From: Anisakis pegreffii | Taxonomy: Eukaryota > Nematoda > Chromadorea > Rhabditida > Anisakidae | DNA: 64,000 bases | Assembly: GCA_035041965.1 (NCBI GenBank) | Contig: JAPYMA010002875.1 | Location: 124,001-188,000, forward strand | Direction: 5' to 3' | In this document: positions 37,827 through 52,100 of the stretch, in pieces | How positions within the stretch are numbered: position 1 is the first letter of the stretch | How the letters are laid out: every line of letters starts with the position of its first letter | Notes under the pieces: model-generated | What the model saw: the letters and a program-made list of their open reading frames with translations, nothing else | Told to the model about the DNA's origin: nothing | Databases searched by the model: none | Program-made: the position numbers and the translations under genes

Positions 37827-39091
37827 CGAAACTCAAGTAAAGCTATGGTTAACCGTGAAGGGGAATTCTCTATCGCAGTTAATTTTTAGCCAGTTGTCCG
37901 GGCAGATTTCCGAGGCCAGTTGCTCGAGAGACAGTTTTCCTAGAACTATCTAATCACAATTTGCAATGATTATACACAAAGGATTCGATATACCGATCTT
38001 TACAGTAAATCGAACAACGAGGCAGTCATCATGACTATCACACTGATCAGTATATCACATCCCTACAAATATGTTGCCTAATTTTCTAAGTCAAATATTT
38101 GCTGAAGAATTTTTCGAAGCGTTGTGATCGCTTCATTAAACATACCAATAGTCAATTCCGAGTTCAGCTCGACGACATTAACAGTTCAAGAGAAAGAAAT
38201 AATGTATTGAGCAAAAGTCAGATTCAAAAACTCACGTATCGAACCTCATTTCATAATAAGACTTGTCTTGTAAGTTGAATTACGGAAGCTATGAATTTAT
38301 CATTAATTTTCTGTTATCGTCGATTCATCCTCACTAATTCGTTATCGGTTTCTTTAGCACCATTAACAATTGAAGCTTCTCGTTTCAAATTTCTTGTAGT
38401 CGCTATTTGATGATATTTTTAAATGATACTTCATGATTTTCTAGTCATACGATCAAAGATCAAATTAAATGTCAAGAACGTATCATTTCTTGCAGTAACT
38501 ATTCAAACGAGACCATTCCTTTCACAAAATCTCCCAAAATATTTCACGAGCATCACTCAACATACGTACATTAGTGCTTGCGATTAGGGTTTGAAAAACT
38601 CCGACCATTTTACCAATTCCGGGGTCAGGATTTGATCCCGGGCTCTAAAAGCAACTTTTGAAATGTAGGAGCGTGAGGTGTTCATCACATTCTTTCTGAA
38701 CCAATGTATTCATCATTAAACAGAAAACCGTTTATTCAACAAATCGTTCAACCAAACTCAACAGATTCAATAAATTCGACAAAACAAAACAATTGAAACA
38801 AAATTGTACTGAAATGAATAGTCTTTGTAATGAAAAAAAGAAGAACAGAGTCAACAAACAAAATTCACCGAAACTTGAAATATACTTTCAGAGAGCTTAG
38901 AGCGTTGACTGTTGCATAACTCATCCGATTCCTTAATTTTCTACAAAAAAAGAAAACGCGAAGAAGGCACGCTCACTTTCGAAGCTTGTAGGTGGGATCG
39001 TTCTAACCGAGTTGTGCAATTTTTGCATATTCGTCGTCCTTTCGTCGCTTCCAGCAAATGGATTTCAGAGAATACTTTGCTGTTCGCGTTA

Positions 39092-39358
39092 TTACTTTTT
39101 TAAGTAAAGCACGGAATCTTGGGACTTCATGATCCATTCTATTTTTTTTTGAGAAATCAATATCTTATTCATCAAATCCTCGGATGAATCAGTTGCTGTC
39201 GATGGGTTGGGCTTTGGCTTATCATCATTTTTGTTGCTCGCACTAAACAACCTCGAAGATAAATTCACTGCTAGTTCCAAAATATATTCTGTGACGATGT
39301 TATACCTCATATAATCCGTTTCCTCCTGAATGTAATTAGGGTCGTTCATGTATCTCAT
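39092..39358 (-). CDS. Uncertain ORF, possible exon(s) of an unrecognised gene
   Basis: An 88-codon open frame with its own ATG, or an exon starting at 39325 behind an ATTCAG acceptor. The predicted peptide is hydrophilic, for example YNIVTEYILELAVNLSS then NDDKPKPNPSTATDSSED and KILISQKKIEWIMKSQDS. Its balanced composition, a helix-forming segment followed by a charged linker, is more protein-like than the surrounding ORFs. Nearby minus-strand segments at 39723-39541 (SDVEETQCSEMMQILSSAHK) and about 39080-38977 (EATKGRRICKNCTTRLERSH, ending at a GTGAGC donor) could be further exons. No family is recognised and I could not establish a phase-consistent chain. Confidence 0.25.
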   Translation of the reverse strand: MRYMNDPNYIQEETDYMRYNIVTEYILELAVNLSSRLFSASNKNDDKPKPNPSTATDSSEDLMNKILISQKKIEWIMKSQDSVLYLKK

Positions 39359-42300
39359 CGAATTATTCAGCGCTCATTAATCCTCACCGGGAGTCTCTTT
39401 TCATCACCAAGTAGGTAGTAAACAACAAATATGAGTGCATTCGAATAAGCTGAGAATGATTTATGCTTCATTCGTGATGGGTATACTACCAAATTCATGC
39501 ACAATGACTTGTTTTATAAATCCGGGGATCGGAATCGGCATTAGGAAGCTGGGATTCGGGATTCTCGAGATTCCGTGCAAACACTAGCCATCTTGTGAGC
39601 TGATGATAGAATTTGCATCATCTCCGAGCATTGAGTCTCCTCTACATCAGATCTGTTGAAGTTTACACATGCATGGTTTGGACGTGTCTTGTCATCTCCT
39701 TTATTAATTGCACAACTATTCACTCGATCTCTGAAAACGTCACGTATACTGCCGAATGAAAACGCCGCTCAAAATCGTCGGTTATTCGTCCATTTGTTCT
39801 CAAATGATCGGTCAAACATTACGAGATTAAATTTCCAACTTTCTTCATTGGAGGATTTTGCAAGCGATGTTTCATCATATTATTATATTCTGATGGAATA
39901 TGAGTTCGTTTATGTAAAGGGTGCAGAGGTGTTGAGCGAGATCATCTGAATCGCAAACAGTGCATGCCCTTAACAGCGTGATCCGTATAAGAAAACTGTC
40001 ATGTTTAGTCTACAAAGGAACAATATCTCAGACAATGGGTTCAGGAGGTGGTAGGGAAGAAAAGCGCTGAAAGTGGGATTGTGATACGAAAAAATCTGAG
40101 AAACATTCCTCTGCATGAAAACCATTTTACGTAAACTTGTTTGAATATTAGCTGATTTGTAGATTTCACCGTCACACTGAAATCAATCCGATGTCTTAGT
40201 TCTCGTTTTTCATTCGTTTTTTTTTTGGTGGGGGATTAGGAGCACACAATAAGAAAGAGCAGTTGAAACGAGGAATTGGATGCAGCATCAGATAGCGCAG
40301 TACGTATCGATATGCCCTATTTATTGGTTAGTTGTTGTGTCTCGGAGCAAGATAATCGCTACCTTTTATCGTTACGAGCGAGAGAGAGTTCATCCGAAAT
40401 CCTTCGGCGATATCTCGCAATCGAATCCATCAATGCATTCATCCGGTTCTGGAATAACAACAACATTTCAAACGGAAACATGCTCTAAATTGAGCACAGC
40501 AGAAGACTACCTATTCTATCATCTATCCATCAGTCATGTCGCATTCAATCAGATAAAAAACAGAAGGCAATTCCTTAATGAACATTATCATGCTCGCATT
40601 TCACTGTTAGTATTTTCAGTAGTTTTTTGATAATATTGAGGATGATAGTGATAGTAACGATAACAGTGGTAATGATGCATAATTTGCAGCTTTTCTTATT
40701 GCTGTTCATAGCATTATAATTGTTTAGTGGTTTGATGATTCAGTGCAATGAATTATTGACTTATTATTTGGTGATGCAAATTATTGCTTCTTGCAAGGAT
40801 TTATCAGAATCAAATATGAGTCTCTAAGCTGCGTAACACTTCTTCGAAATAGAGGCTGCTCTATAGAGCTAGATAGTTTGCAAAAGTTTGAATATTGAAA
40901 CTTTTGACCAGGTGACCTCGACCTACTGACCGAAATTTTCTTCGATGATAAGATCCTTGATGAAATTAATGCGTTCGATATTCTGCTATCACACTGCACT
41001 GCAATGCGTTCATTACCCATTATGCTTCGAAAAAATCGGTTATTGATCATCGAATGCAATTTGTTTTCTAATTGAAGATTTTCTGACGCATTCCTGTTTC
41101 TTCGCGGGCATCATTCCCGATGAATGGATTCTTTGGAAACAGCTCTTGGATTAATGAAGTATTAAGTTCTCAGAATGAGCCACATGAAATTTCGTTGCTC
41201 TATTTTGCTGCATACATTAGTGAATTTTTGTGTAGCTGAGGGAATGCTCGTGGTAGAGCTCAGGAAAGAAATTGCTCAAAGTTCAGTGCAGTACATGACA
41301 TGCTGATTCGAACTAAAATGAGGTTGAAGCGAAGTTTTGAAGGAAGTTGAAAGAATATGCACAGTGATGTGAGAGATAATAAGGAAGAAATTGAGATCAG
41401 ATCACAGCGTGCATGATGTTGGATTGCCTCCTCAGAGAAGGTGAGTATTTGGGTCGATGAATGGATAGAGCTGAGTGCAGTTTTGAGTACACTAATATTA
41501 ATTTTGGTGAAGAAGACGTTTAATGCTCATTACGAATCGAATTTTTTTCATATTTCATTATATATAGTTGCTGAGTTCAGTTCTGTGCTCACTCACCCTC
41601 TTTTGGTTCGTGCTCGAGCCAGTTAGTTCCTATCTGATTCATTACTTCCCTTTGATCATGAGCCATCAGCTTTTAAGTACACATCCAAACGTATATCTCT
41701 ACACCTCATCGTCTCTCTGATCTTTGAAATCATATTCCAAAACATCATTCAAGACCAATTACAATACCAACCAATGCATTTCATCTAATGAATGAGTGCC
41801 ACCTCCCTATTAACCGCCTTCCATTCTTTTGCTTTTCTTTGCTTTGATTTATTCCCTTTCCATTCCAATATCCACGATAATAGATGTAATTTAACGCAGT
41901 TCTCATTTCGTTTCATCACAATGTGCATTTCTTTGTGTTCATGCATACCAGTTCTTGTTTTTGAGTTTGCTTATCGAAACGAAGTGGATTTGAATACTGA
42001 TCATAATAGTTACAATCAAATGAACCTATTCTGATAATCGAATTAAATTTTTACTTCATTAGACTTCGATTGCATTAGATCATTGCATGAACGCATCACC
42101 ATTTTTAGAGGGTGACAAAGGTCTGAGAATTCACAAATAACATCTTAAATCTTCTTAGAGCGGTGTTTTGTTGCGGCATTGCGAGTGGAGAGCCACTCAT
42201 TCAAAAATAACGACCGATTGCATGCACGAAAGCAAGAACTCAAAATGTTTCACTTCACAAAGACCATACTTTCGAATCTTCCCAATTCTGAAACTTCAAA

Positions 42301-45300
42301 TCATTACAACTTTACGACTGCAATTCACAATTAAGTTTGTCTCAATTTCTCTCTGTGCTAATACGATCGTTCGGAGTTGTTCCAAATAATGCTCTTTCAG
42401 AACCCTGTCCTTGCATTTTCACTTTCAAAGTTTAGATGCTGAAGTTCGAATCTTCTTCCTCGCATGTTTCTACTAGCGTTAATTCTCGAAACAGTTTGGA
42501 TCGTTGTCTCTCATGTTGATTGGCTGAGCTCCTTCTGTTCGATTTTTAAGCAACGAAAAATCAGTTATGTCAGCAACACAATCAACAAATGGATCATTTT
42601 TTTTTTCGAACTGAATGTGTAACATGGAACCTTTCAGTGGGAACATCAGTGATGACCTCCATAAGCGATAAGGCAGTGCGCATCTTCCACTCAAAAGCCA
42701 ATTGCTGTCGGACTATAAACTATTTTCTGCAACGATTAAATCTTTTCGAGTGTTTCGAGCAGTAAACTTCCCAGAATCACAGCAAATCAGTGCATTTCAC
42801 GATGACATTTTGCCATGTCGTTATTTCTGTCGTGACTTCTCTTTATCCTATTTTTGTGTGTAGAGGTTGGTATTTGTTTGTATGCGTGCATGAATGGATG
42901 AATTGGTGGCTAACATCATAACAAGAGATAATTCATGACAGACGACTGACTGGTTTTTGAAATGGTCGTCATCCACCAGGTGACGGGCGACTTGAATAGG
43001 TGATAGGTGTCGTGGCTGTCGACTTGACCCCGTACGCCCAGCAGCATGTGCCATCTCTTTCAGCTGTCTTCAATTTTTTCTTCATCTATCCGTTCCCCTC
43101 TCTCATTTATTTTCATCGTCTCCTCTCTCCCTCCCACAAATCACGGCTCCTCACAAGTTCGCGCATATGATGACCGTCAGCACCGTCCACCATCGTGACA
43201 GTAGCCATCCAATCCGCTCCAGTGTCATCGATGCTCATATTGGTGCATATCCTATTCGACCACCGGACAATCGTTTCTCAGTTGCTCTTCGCATGCCTCC
43301 ACACTCAACCTTGCTTCTTTTTATTGCTTATAGATTCTCTTTGAATTTGCTTCCAAATTTATTTCTGCACGCATCTTGTCTCTTCTTAGTCCGGGCTTTT
43401 AATCAATTGCTAGCATATTCGACTATCGTTTTTTAAACCTCTATCTTCTATGGGCAATTCAATTAGCTACTTTCATTATCATTTGAATCTGTAGATGTGA
43501 GCCCCTGACTTCAAACCTCTGACTTATTTTTGTTTGTTTATGGAAGCACGTAAAGTTTTGATGCTGTTCCCAAAATCAAAATCACTCCTTAAAGTTATAG
43601 CACGTCATATGAGCAATATTGCATTTTTTTGCCATAGTCTGCTTGTTTTGTCGTCAAGAAAGTGTAGAATTTCAGGTTCCCTTCATTCATCTCTTTCTTT
43701 GTTCATTTTTGATCAACACATAAACTCGCTCAATAATTAAATTGTACAATTTCACAATTCCCGACCACTTTGTATCGTAGTTCAAAGTATAATGTCGAAT
43801 TTAATGTGTTTCTACATTCGAAATTCTCTCCCGAAAGCTATTCTTGAACAGCCGCATAAAGTCCTCGAATTTCAAGATCAGAAAGTTTGTATTGATTCAT
43901 ACTTTCGAAAGATCTGTTCCTACTTGTTCTTATTGTTAGCTTTTTTGTTTCTTTCGATTGTTCGTCCTTGACTGCATAAAAGAACACTGAATTACGAAAA
44001 TTAAATCTTTCGAACAGTAAAAACTCATTCAATTTCATACAGTCAACAGCAAACGTATTGCTCTGTGTTGTCATATCATAGTTTAGGAATGATCCTCACG
44101 ATGATCCACGAATCATATTGTTACCTGTAACTAAAAAGTACGATCCGCAGAATAAGATAGAAAAAGTTTTAAGACTGTTCTATAGCCCGTGGTTGTTCTT
44201 GAAATTCATTGCTCGAATAACGAATTCAGTTCCAGTCGAGGGTATACTTACTTCGACGAAACTGAACATCTATTTTACAGTGTTTATAACTCGGCGAGAT
44301 GAATCTTCAATATCACAGATAGAGGAGATAGAGTGTGATGTAGTTTTCATTTAGTGAATCCTTGAAAGGCGCGCATGTTGCTCAAATGTAGTACTCAAAT
44401 TGGTTGAATCATAAACAACTTTACAGTTCAAATGCAACCAATAATACCATATTATTGGTTCACGTTGCAACAGCAGCTATAGAAGAGTGCATGACTGTCC
44501 TTGATACTGATACAGCAGAGGTGATCATAATAGAACGATAGCCGACGACTGATACCATTCTTAATTTGCTGTTTTGGGTTCGTATTGTAACATCTTCATT
44601 CAATCAACCTACGTCGAAGATAATTAGCAGTGACCGAGAAATGAAATTCACAACACTCACTCGTCTTCGTCGTACCAGCACTGTCAAACATCACTTCAGT
44701 GTATGATTTGCTATCATCTTCATTTCATTTCGAGAAAACTCATCTGAATATGGCAACTGTTTTCGCAACTTCGCTATTACCATCCATCATTATTACAAAC
44801 ATCTCACAATTTGCTACTGAGAAGAGAATTACGAAGAGCTGAGAAGACCACTATGAAAACTTGAAATATTCAAGATATCCAGTGAACTAGGATCCAAGAT
44901 TTGCTCCTGAGGTGGTATTCCACCACTGCCATCTTGACACTGGAAAACTAAGGTACCCAAGAATTGCGCATGCATCCATAATCAGAACTAAATGATTTGG
45001 ATCGATTGATAATTTTTCTACTAAACGTGATCAGCGTGCGTTGGTAATTCGTTTGTCTTGCATGGAATGGATCTTGAAAAGAATGTGTGCGTATGTCTAT
45101 AGCACTGGATTAGTGCATTGAAATTCCTGAAATGGTTATTTTATGGGATAAAGAGTGGTTCGTAACGACGAATGCCATAGGGCAACAGTGTGGCGTTGTT
45201 TCGTTTTTGAGAAAGAAATACGACTTGAGTATTTGAGAACTAGAAATGAAATTATACCTGGATTATGATAATAGAATCTTAGTCTTATTGTTCCATGAGT

Positions 45301-46404
45301 CTCAGCCATCTTCAGTCCATAATTGTTAGGCTTGTCATGTACTCATAGAGAGCAGATGAAAAAATGCAAGAAGTATGAAAGAAATGACCAAAAGAAGTGA
45401 TATTCTTTCGTTTGAACTAGTGACTGGCCTTGAATCTTTATTTGTAATTTGATTTGACGTGAATGCGATCACAAAACGGTGACAATAGCAACGAATTGTA
45501 TCGTCAACATCTCAGCTGATGTGCGATGAGTTGAAACGTTTCGAGCTGAAAATTGCATTGATTCGTTCTGATGTGATTTCACACTGTTTTGTAATGAATG
45601 TTTTGTGATTGTTCGCGTAAACAGCGCAGAAACAAGATGAGTTCAGTTGGCGGTGAATGAACTATGTTAGAAGCGCAGCAGCTAAAGCGATGATGAAAGG
45701 ACTATATTTAGTAGCAAGCAGAACATTGCTGTCATTGAATTATGGCGATCGTCGATGGCATTGTCTCTTCTTATTCATCATTCTTCACATACGACTGACT
45801 ACTTGTTAGGAATTCGGAGGTATCGCTTGTCTTCGCAAAAAAATTCATTCTTTTAAATTATTTATTTATTCATTTACTGGCTTAGTGCAAGCCTATTAAT
45901 TTATTCATTTGCTTTGCAATTACAATTCATCACAAGTTTTTGGCATGTCTCTCTTTTATCAATAAATGGCACTTTTTTATTACCTGATATCGTCTTTGCG
46001 CATCCGTCTTATTGCATCTAATCTCTGCCATTCGCTATCGTTTTTTTTTGAGTTCTGTAATCCATGATCTTTCCGTTTATGTATTTTGATGTGATATGAT
46101 AATCTTAACGAATCGCAGCATCGAGAACCAACCAAATTCATACTCGATACTGCAGTAAAACCGAAACAATTCTTTTCAGGATATAAATCCTGTCTCCTGT
46201 TCAGATACATTAACGTCACCGTTCGGCAAAACTTCAGCTATCCACCGAAAAGTGATTCGCCGTTGGAGTGAGTCGAATTGACTTGAACGCTTCAGATTGA
46301 TCGATTTTTATTGAAGTGATCAGCTATTCTATTCCGAGTACACTGTTTAATATCAGCAGTGTTTTGCCGTCAGCGACGAAAGAATTCAGTGAATACCATC
46401 CAAA

Positions 46405-49131
46405 ATGGATACGATTGTGTTGAACGTAAGTCATTCACAACTCGAAGAACAACTCAAAATTGCGGCAGCTTGTGGTGTTGCTGAGCAAAACAAAGCGAAG
46501 AACGATGGTGGGAAGGAAGGAGAGAATATCGAGATTGAAGTGGACATGGACGAAGATAATGAATTGGCTGTTGATGATGCGAATGAAGGTGACTGATTCG
46601 TTGCTTATGCATGCTTCACAGCTTTATTCATTGTGGTGGTGTATTATCTGTTGCTTTGTCACTTATGTATCTCGATTAGTTGCGCGCAGCAGATCATAAC
46701 CTCTTTTTGAATGAATAACACTCTCCAACAAAATGTTTCTACGATGAAACATTCGCTTTCTCGTACAGTTTCTTGCTCACATCCTTCCTTTCATAGTCAT
46801 ATTTCATAGAAAAATCGGTCTGAAGTTTCTGTTCCATTACGAACGAATACACTTACGAATGCGTCTTGTTCGACAGTAGCTTACAAGTTTGACAGAAGAA
46901 CATAGTTTTCTGGGGTTGTTCTTTGCGCAGAAAGTTCTGATGAGCCCTGTTTCTTATGAAACAGCCTCATTTTCACACAACTTCCGCAACAAAGTTTGAA
47001 AATTAAAGAAGCGTTTAAAGCAAAATTTGCAATGGTACAAAATGCGACGTAGCTGCAATGTTGTATCGTTATCGCAGTTAAATCACAAACTTCAACTTCA
47101 CCTAACAATTAATTATACGCCATTCAGTATAACTCAAACGTCCGGCATTCACGTATCAAAGACACTGCATCTCGCATCAAAGAATGCTACACATCGAATC
47201 AAACACTTTATTAGTGAACTTCTTATGTTTCACATTACATTGTACATGCTGCAATCAAAGCAATGTCGTTTCTGTGATCTACACAAAACATTGTACCAGA
47301 AACCCGAAATGCATTTGATCGCTGTTTAGAAACGGTCGTTTTTTGTTGGACAGTGTAATCGGTTATATGATTCATTTAATTTTGCGAGTCAACCGCTAGA
47401 AAATCCTTTTTAAACATCGAAAAACAAACGAATGCATGCATAATGTCTTCTTTTGAAACATGTTGTCGTAATCATCTCCGTTCAATTTTTGTGATGCACT
47501 GATTCGCTTCCCGATTTTTCAACAGTTATACGATTCTGACGTTGTCAGTCTTTATTCGACACTCAACAGTTGGCTGGCAAGCGGCGGATACCGAATCACT
47601 TTTGGCATTGATTGCGCAATCTAACTTATGTCCCAATTTGACAATGTCAATGAATTTCGCATTGGTAAGATGGGTTTTAGGAACTCAGGTTTTTATTGTT
47701 GTTGTCGGGAGATTCAATCATTGTAAAAGTGTTAGAGGTGATAACATACTTGAACAACCAGTGTAGTGAAATAACCCGCAATTCTGATTGTACGTTTGAG
47801 CATTCTATGCTTTAAAATTTCCTCTGCAGTTTCATTAATCACCAGTGTTGACGATCCATCTAATCATCCATCTTTACTGAACGATTTCATCGATTGTCAA
47901 TTCATGCAGACGCTTTTTGACAGCACACAACCCATTGGTACTAGAGCCAATGAGGCCCACTATCCGAACGTAAATGCTTCAGAAGCCTAATCATCTGATC
48001 TTTTTAAAGAACACGAGAATCTTTTCTAGCGGATTTGTACTAGTCCTCTCATTATCGGCGCAATCCTCAAACAAAGAAACTTTGCTCCACAGTTCAACAG
48101 TTTAGGAAATGTTCCATTTGTTTCAATCTAAACGGATGCATATTTTGAGCATCTTCCAGAGAATGCATGCAGAAAAACACGCAGTCGCATCCCTACTTGT
48201 CTTGAACATTTACGATAATCCATCCACTATAGTATCCCTACGAAATCGCTGCATCTGTCTTGTCGTTTGATAATTTTCGTTTCGTTGCGTTTCATGACAG
48301 TTGTTACTTCAATGTTCATTGGTCAACTGCAAATTTATCTTTTCGTAATCCACTATTGTTAAGTTCTTCGCATTTCAATCCTCCCGTTTAGAGGCTATCA
48401 GCTCAATTCATGATCTTATGCTATTGATCATGATCGATCAAGTTTGATGATTCAACCGAAAAGAGTTTCAGGCGTACATGATCATTCAATGACATCATCT
48501 TCATCGGACCATGATGATCGCAGCTCTCCTGATTCACTTCCCCCGTCAACGACATCATCTACTCAACAAATTCTCGGTGACGAATTCGTGAAAACACTCG
48601 AAAAAATATCTAAACAGGTTTGTGTTGGTGCTTGCATGCTTCTATAAACCATCTGCGTTATCTGATAGCTGTACTCTGATTTTGCTTGATGTGATGAACG
48701 TTTATCTAATGATGCATTCGTTATCTCATATTTTTTACGGTCACATCTCACTGCATGATTCATCGCTCGGATTCTTGTTGGGGACTTCTTTTGCTGTCAT
48801 GTATACCCTGAAGTTCGAATAAACATCCAATTCGAACATTCATTTAAGCTAGGCCATAAGCTGCTTATGTTTCGTAAATCGGTTTCAGTTATTTCTCATC
48901 GCTTGCAGAAGCTTGAAAAGGAAGCATGAGAAATAAGTATTGCGCCATTTCAATCGGTTTCTACGAGAGTATTCCAACGACAACACCCTAATCGAAAATA
49001 AACAATAACAATGATTTAATTTAAGCAGTCGTCGACATTGGCTGCTGCAACAACCGAGAGTAGTGCGGGAGCACACACCTCGCATGCTGCCGGCAACTAC
49101 AGAACCGAGTTGAAACGTCCTGATCTAAAAG
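46405..49131 (+). CDS. Acidic/Ser-rich 5' exons, probably of the psq-type HTH gene
   Basis: Four phase-consistent exons: 46405-46588 starting at ATG (MDTIVLNVSHSQLEEQLKIA, then an acidic segment EIEVDMDEDNELAVDD), 47830-47937 (LITSVDDPSNHPSLLNDFID, then QFMQTLFDST), 48472-48617 (VHDHSMTSSSSDHDDRSSPD, then FVKTLEKISK) and 49026-49131 (TLAAATTESSAGAHTSHAAG, then TELKRPDLK). The Ser/Thr/Asp-rich disorder and nuclear-looking acidic patches suit a transcription regulator. A further open segment at 47549-47664 (STVGWQAADTESLLALIAQS) has good splice sites and accepts the same upstream phase but cannot be followed in phase by 47830, so it is an alternative or unused exon. The 49131 end (one-base overhang) can join an AAG acceptor at 59305 in frame. 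No domain is recognised in this part. Confidence 0.55.
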
Positions 49132-52100
49132 GTGTGTTCCCTATATGTTATGAAAATCTTCTGCTTTTCTCCTTTAAGCAATGAAATTTCAAACGTGATT
49201 TCTGAAAATGCTTCATTGAGCTGCAAAATATGTATGAGGTGTCATTATGCTATGACACAACACGAGACGTGCAACCGATTCTTACGTATTGCTCTCCGTG
49301 TGCATTTTTCTTCAAAGCAACTCCAGCTGAACTATAAATAAACTGTATGATAAAGCAAACAACAAAAACGACTAATCCAAGTCGCATATTCGATTTTGAG
49401 ACGATCGTTCATGGTGTTTGTGTTTTGTGCTCTCAATAGCAGGAGAAATAAGTTATTAAGTTGTGTTTTTACGACGATGAATGGTTTCGTGAATTCGATT
49501 TAGTTGGTGACCTAATATGAAGGAGTTAAGGGGATGAGAGGCAATCAACACAAGATGACGGTTATTACCGAAAGGAGTATGTGTGGTAGGAAGAATGGAT
49601 GTTGTTGACGATACGTTTATGTAGATGTTTATGAATGAATTGGTGAACATAATGCATACCAGCATTGAATTATGCAACCGAATTGACCTATTTGCCCTCA
49701 GAATCACATCTCAAGCCACACCGTATCAACAATCCACTAATTGTATCTGCTCGTCGACAGCACAAAAACACTCTCTTTTACAGTCCATTCAATAATCGTC
49801 ACCTCAAAGAAGCATCACTCGTTCATCGAAGAACTTGTGAACGACTTGGCAATAATGCTTGCAGATGAGGGAAGAGAGTTGGCAAGAAAGAGCCGTTTCA
49901 ATGGAGAAAATCAATGTTGATTAATGAAAATGAAAAACTCATCCAGAAAAAAATTACAAACTCACAGAACGTTCACAAATAGAGGAATATTATAGTGTTC
50001 TGCTTTTGGAGAGCAACTTTACTTTCGCTTGGAAGGCTGTACAGTTTAGTTGGAAACATTTTGTTGTTAAGCTTAGTGACGTAAAATTATTGCCGTTATT
50101 GTAACTAATTCTGAGATGTACATGAAACAATGCAATGCTGCCATCTGTAATTAATATTAGCATTCTAATGATGCTTGACTTCTCCAGGAACGTTCCGCTG
50201 TTCGATCTGTCAAAAAATATTTTGTCATTCATCGTCGTTGAGTAGACATCGGATGCAAGCACACTTCAAAAGTTACACTTGTACGCTGTGCAGAAAGGAA
50301 ATCACAAGTTAGTTCTGCGCTTTGACGTGTTATTTTCTTCACTTGTAATCAGCGTTCTTGCACACAATTCTAACATCCCCGTCACCCGCACTCACCTCCT
50401 CGAGCACATTTATTTTTTCGAAAATGTTAATCCTCTCAAGATTTCCGAGAGTTCAATCGTATCTCAGTCGATATGTCATGCTTAAACATTTCTCTTCGTC
50501 TGATGATTTTTTTTTTCTGATTCATATAGTCGAATCTACATGGTATTTTTATGTTTCGATTCTTTGTGTTAATCCTCTGCTAAGCAGTTGTCATTAAGTC
50601 TTAAATTGCAACATGCTCATCACTGACTGTAATATTTCTGCTAGTAATGCGCCAGATTTTCTGGGAACGATCAGTAATGCTTCTCAATTGAATTCTCTTC
50701 GCCGTTAAATTGAAGAATGTTTATTAGATGTTTTCATGCTTCCTAATTCATCAAACTCAATGCATAATTTCCAAAGTGCATATCTACATTGGTTCAGATT
50801 ATTCACATATATTCAATGGATAATTTGTTGATTCATCCAAAATCGCCTCTTTTCTGTTGTCTCGTAAACGGATCTTCTTCCCACAAAAATTGTTGAGGAA
50901 TGGGAAGACAAGTGGTTGAGCACAATTGCCAATAGGCAACTTGTTGTTAATTGTTGCGCACTGAGAGTACAACTCGACGACTATAGGGTTTATTAAAAAG
51001 TTGGTTGAAACGATGTTAAGAAGATGCGGCACGAGCAGCACTGAAGCTTATCATTAGAATAGACCTATTTGATGGTATGTTACAAGATGCGTGTTGCAAA
51101 GAGCATTTGATTAATGTGTGACCCAAATGCAGAACGATTTGGTGCCATCATGTAGCATTGTGAAGTGGTTGGTGCTGCTGTTGACCGCCTTACGCAGCAT
51201 GCATTTAACATCGCATCACCGATAAGACGGCTGACATCAACACAATGAATATCTTGTAATTGTCGTAAGGAAGGATGGCAGCACTCTTTTGATGACTAAG
51301 ATGACCTCTTTAGCATACTTCAGCGATGTTCTATCTTCTCCGTATAATAGCATTGATTACCTTTTGATGTGTGTGTATGTGCAATCAACCGAAATACCTA
51401 GATTTTACACAAATCGAGCACTGCACACGTTCACGTAAACATTTCTGCTGCAAACTTTGAAACATTCATAAGGGATCTTTTAGATTTTATCATATTGGAT
51501 CAACACAAATAACGATTCCTTTGGTGTTGGGGTGTTTATTTCATTGAAATTGTTGAGCAATATGCCGATAGGGCATCATCATTTATGAGCGCTTCAGATG
51601 TTTTTCCGACTATTAGTGATCCTTCAATTAGTGACGATTAGTTAATACCGCCAGTAACTAGTGTCGGTTGGGATTTGAATTCGAAGTGAAGTGTATTTAA
51701 AATGTAGCAACAAACTGTAACCAGTGAGCACCATCAAATTAAATTCACATTTCATTCATGCCGTATTGAAGAGCTTGACAAAGCATTCAATTAATTAAAA
51801 AATATACCTTGAATGTTAGCGTCATGCTAAGTTTAAACTGAAGCTCAAGATCGTTCTAATTTTCGAACTGCCAGCGTTTTTTCGCTCTCCTGTCTTTTTA
51901 GTACCACCGAATTTCGTAAATGAGTAAATTGTGAATGATTGTGAGCAAAAAAAAACGATGGAAGTAGCCTGCAACATCATTTTCTCCATTTCCAGTCTCT
52001 TTTACCTGTAGAAAGCACTTATGACAGTGATTAATATATTTATGTGTTCTAATGTTACTTTATGATCAACGAAATCAAACCGTCCAGTCATTTCATCTAT

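Larger units (their letters stand above)
36346..46404. other. 10-kb interval without a firm gene
   Basis: Separates the divergent MED1 (minus) and psq-type (plus) genes, so it should include both promoters. ORFs are short and mostly lack convincing splice context. The best candidates for missed exons are minus-strand 39092-39358, 39541-39723 and 38977-39080, described separately. A degenerate repeat lies at 37739-37826. Minus-strand ORFs at 42479-42694 and 43838-44074 are open and hydrophilic but unrecognised. Confidence 0.45.

Noticed and set aside
38625..38660. tRNA B-box-like GGATTTGATCC near a GC-rich palindrome
   Set aside because: No matching A box or cloverleaf stems could be found upstream. 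The palindromic GGGTC...GATCCCGGG explains the look.
45980..46219. Minus-strand ORF with a CC...H...H pattern resembling a C2H2 finger
   Set aside because: The Cys pair is adjacent rather than spaced by two, the hydrophobic core positions are missing, and no exon context supports it.
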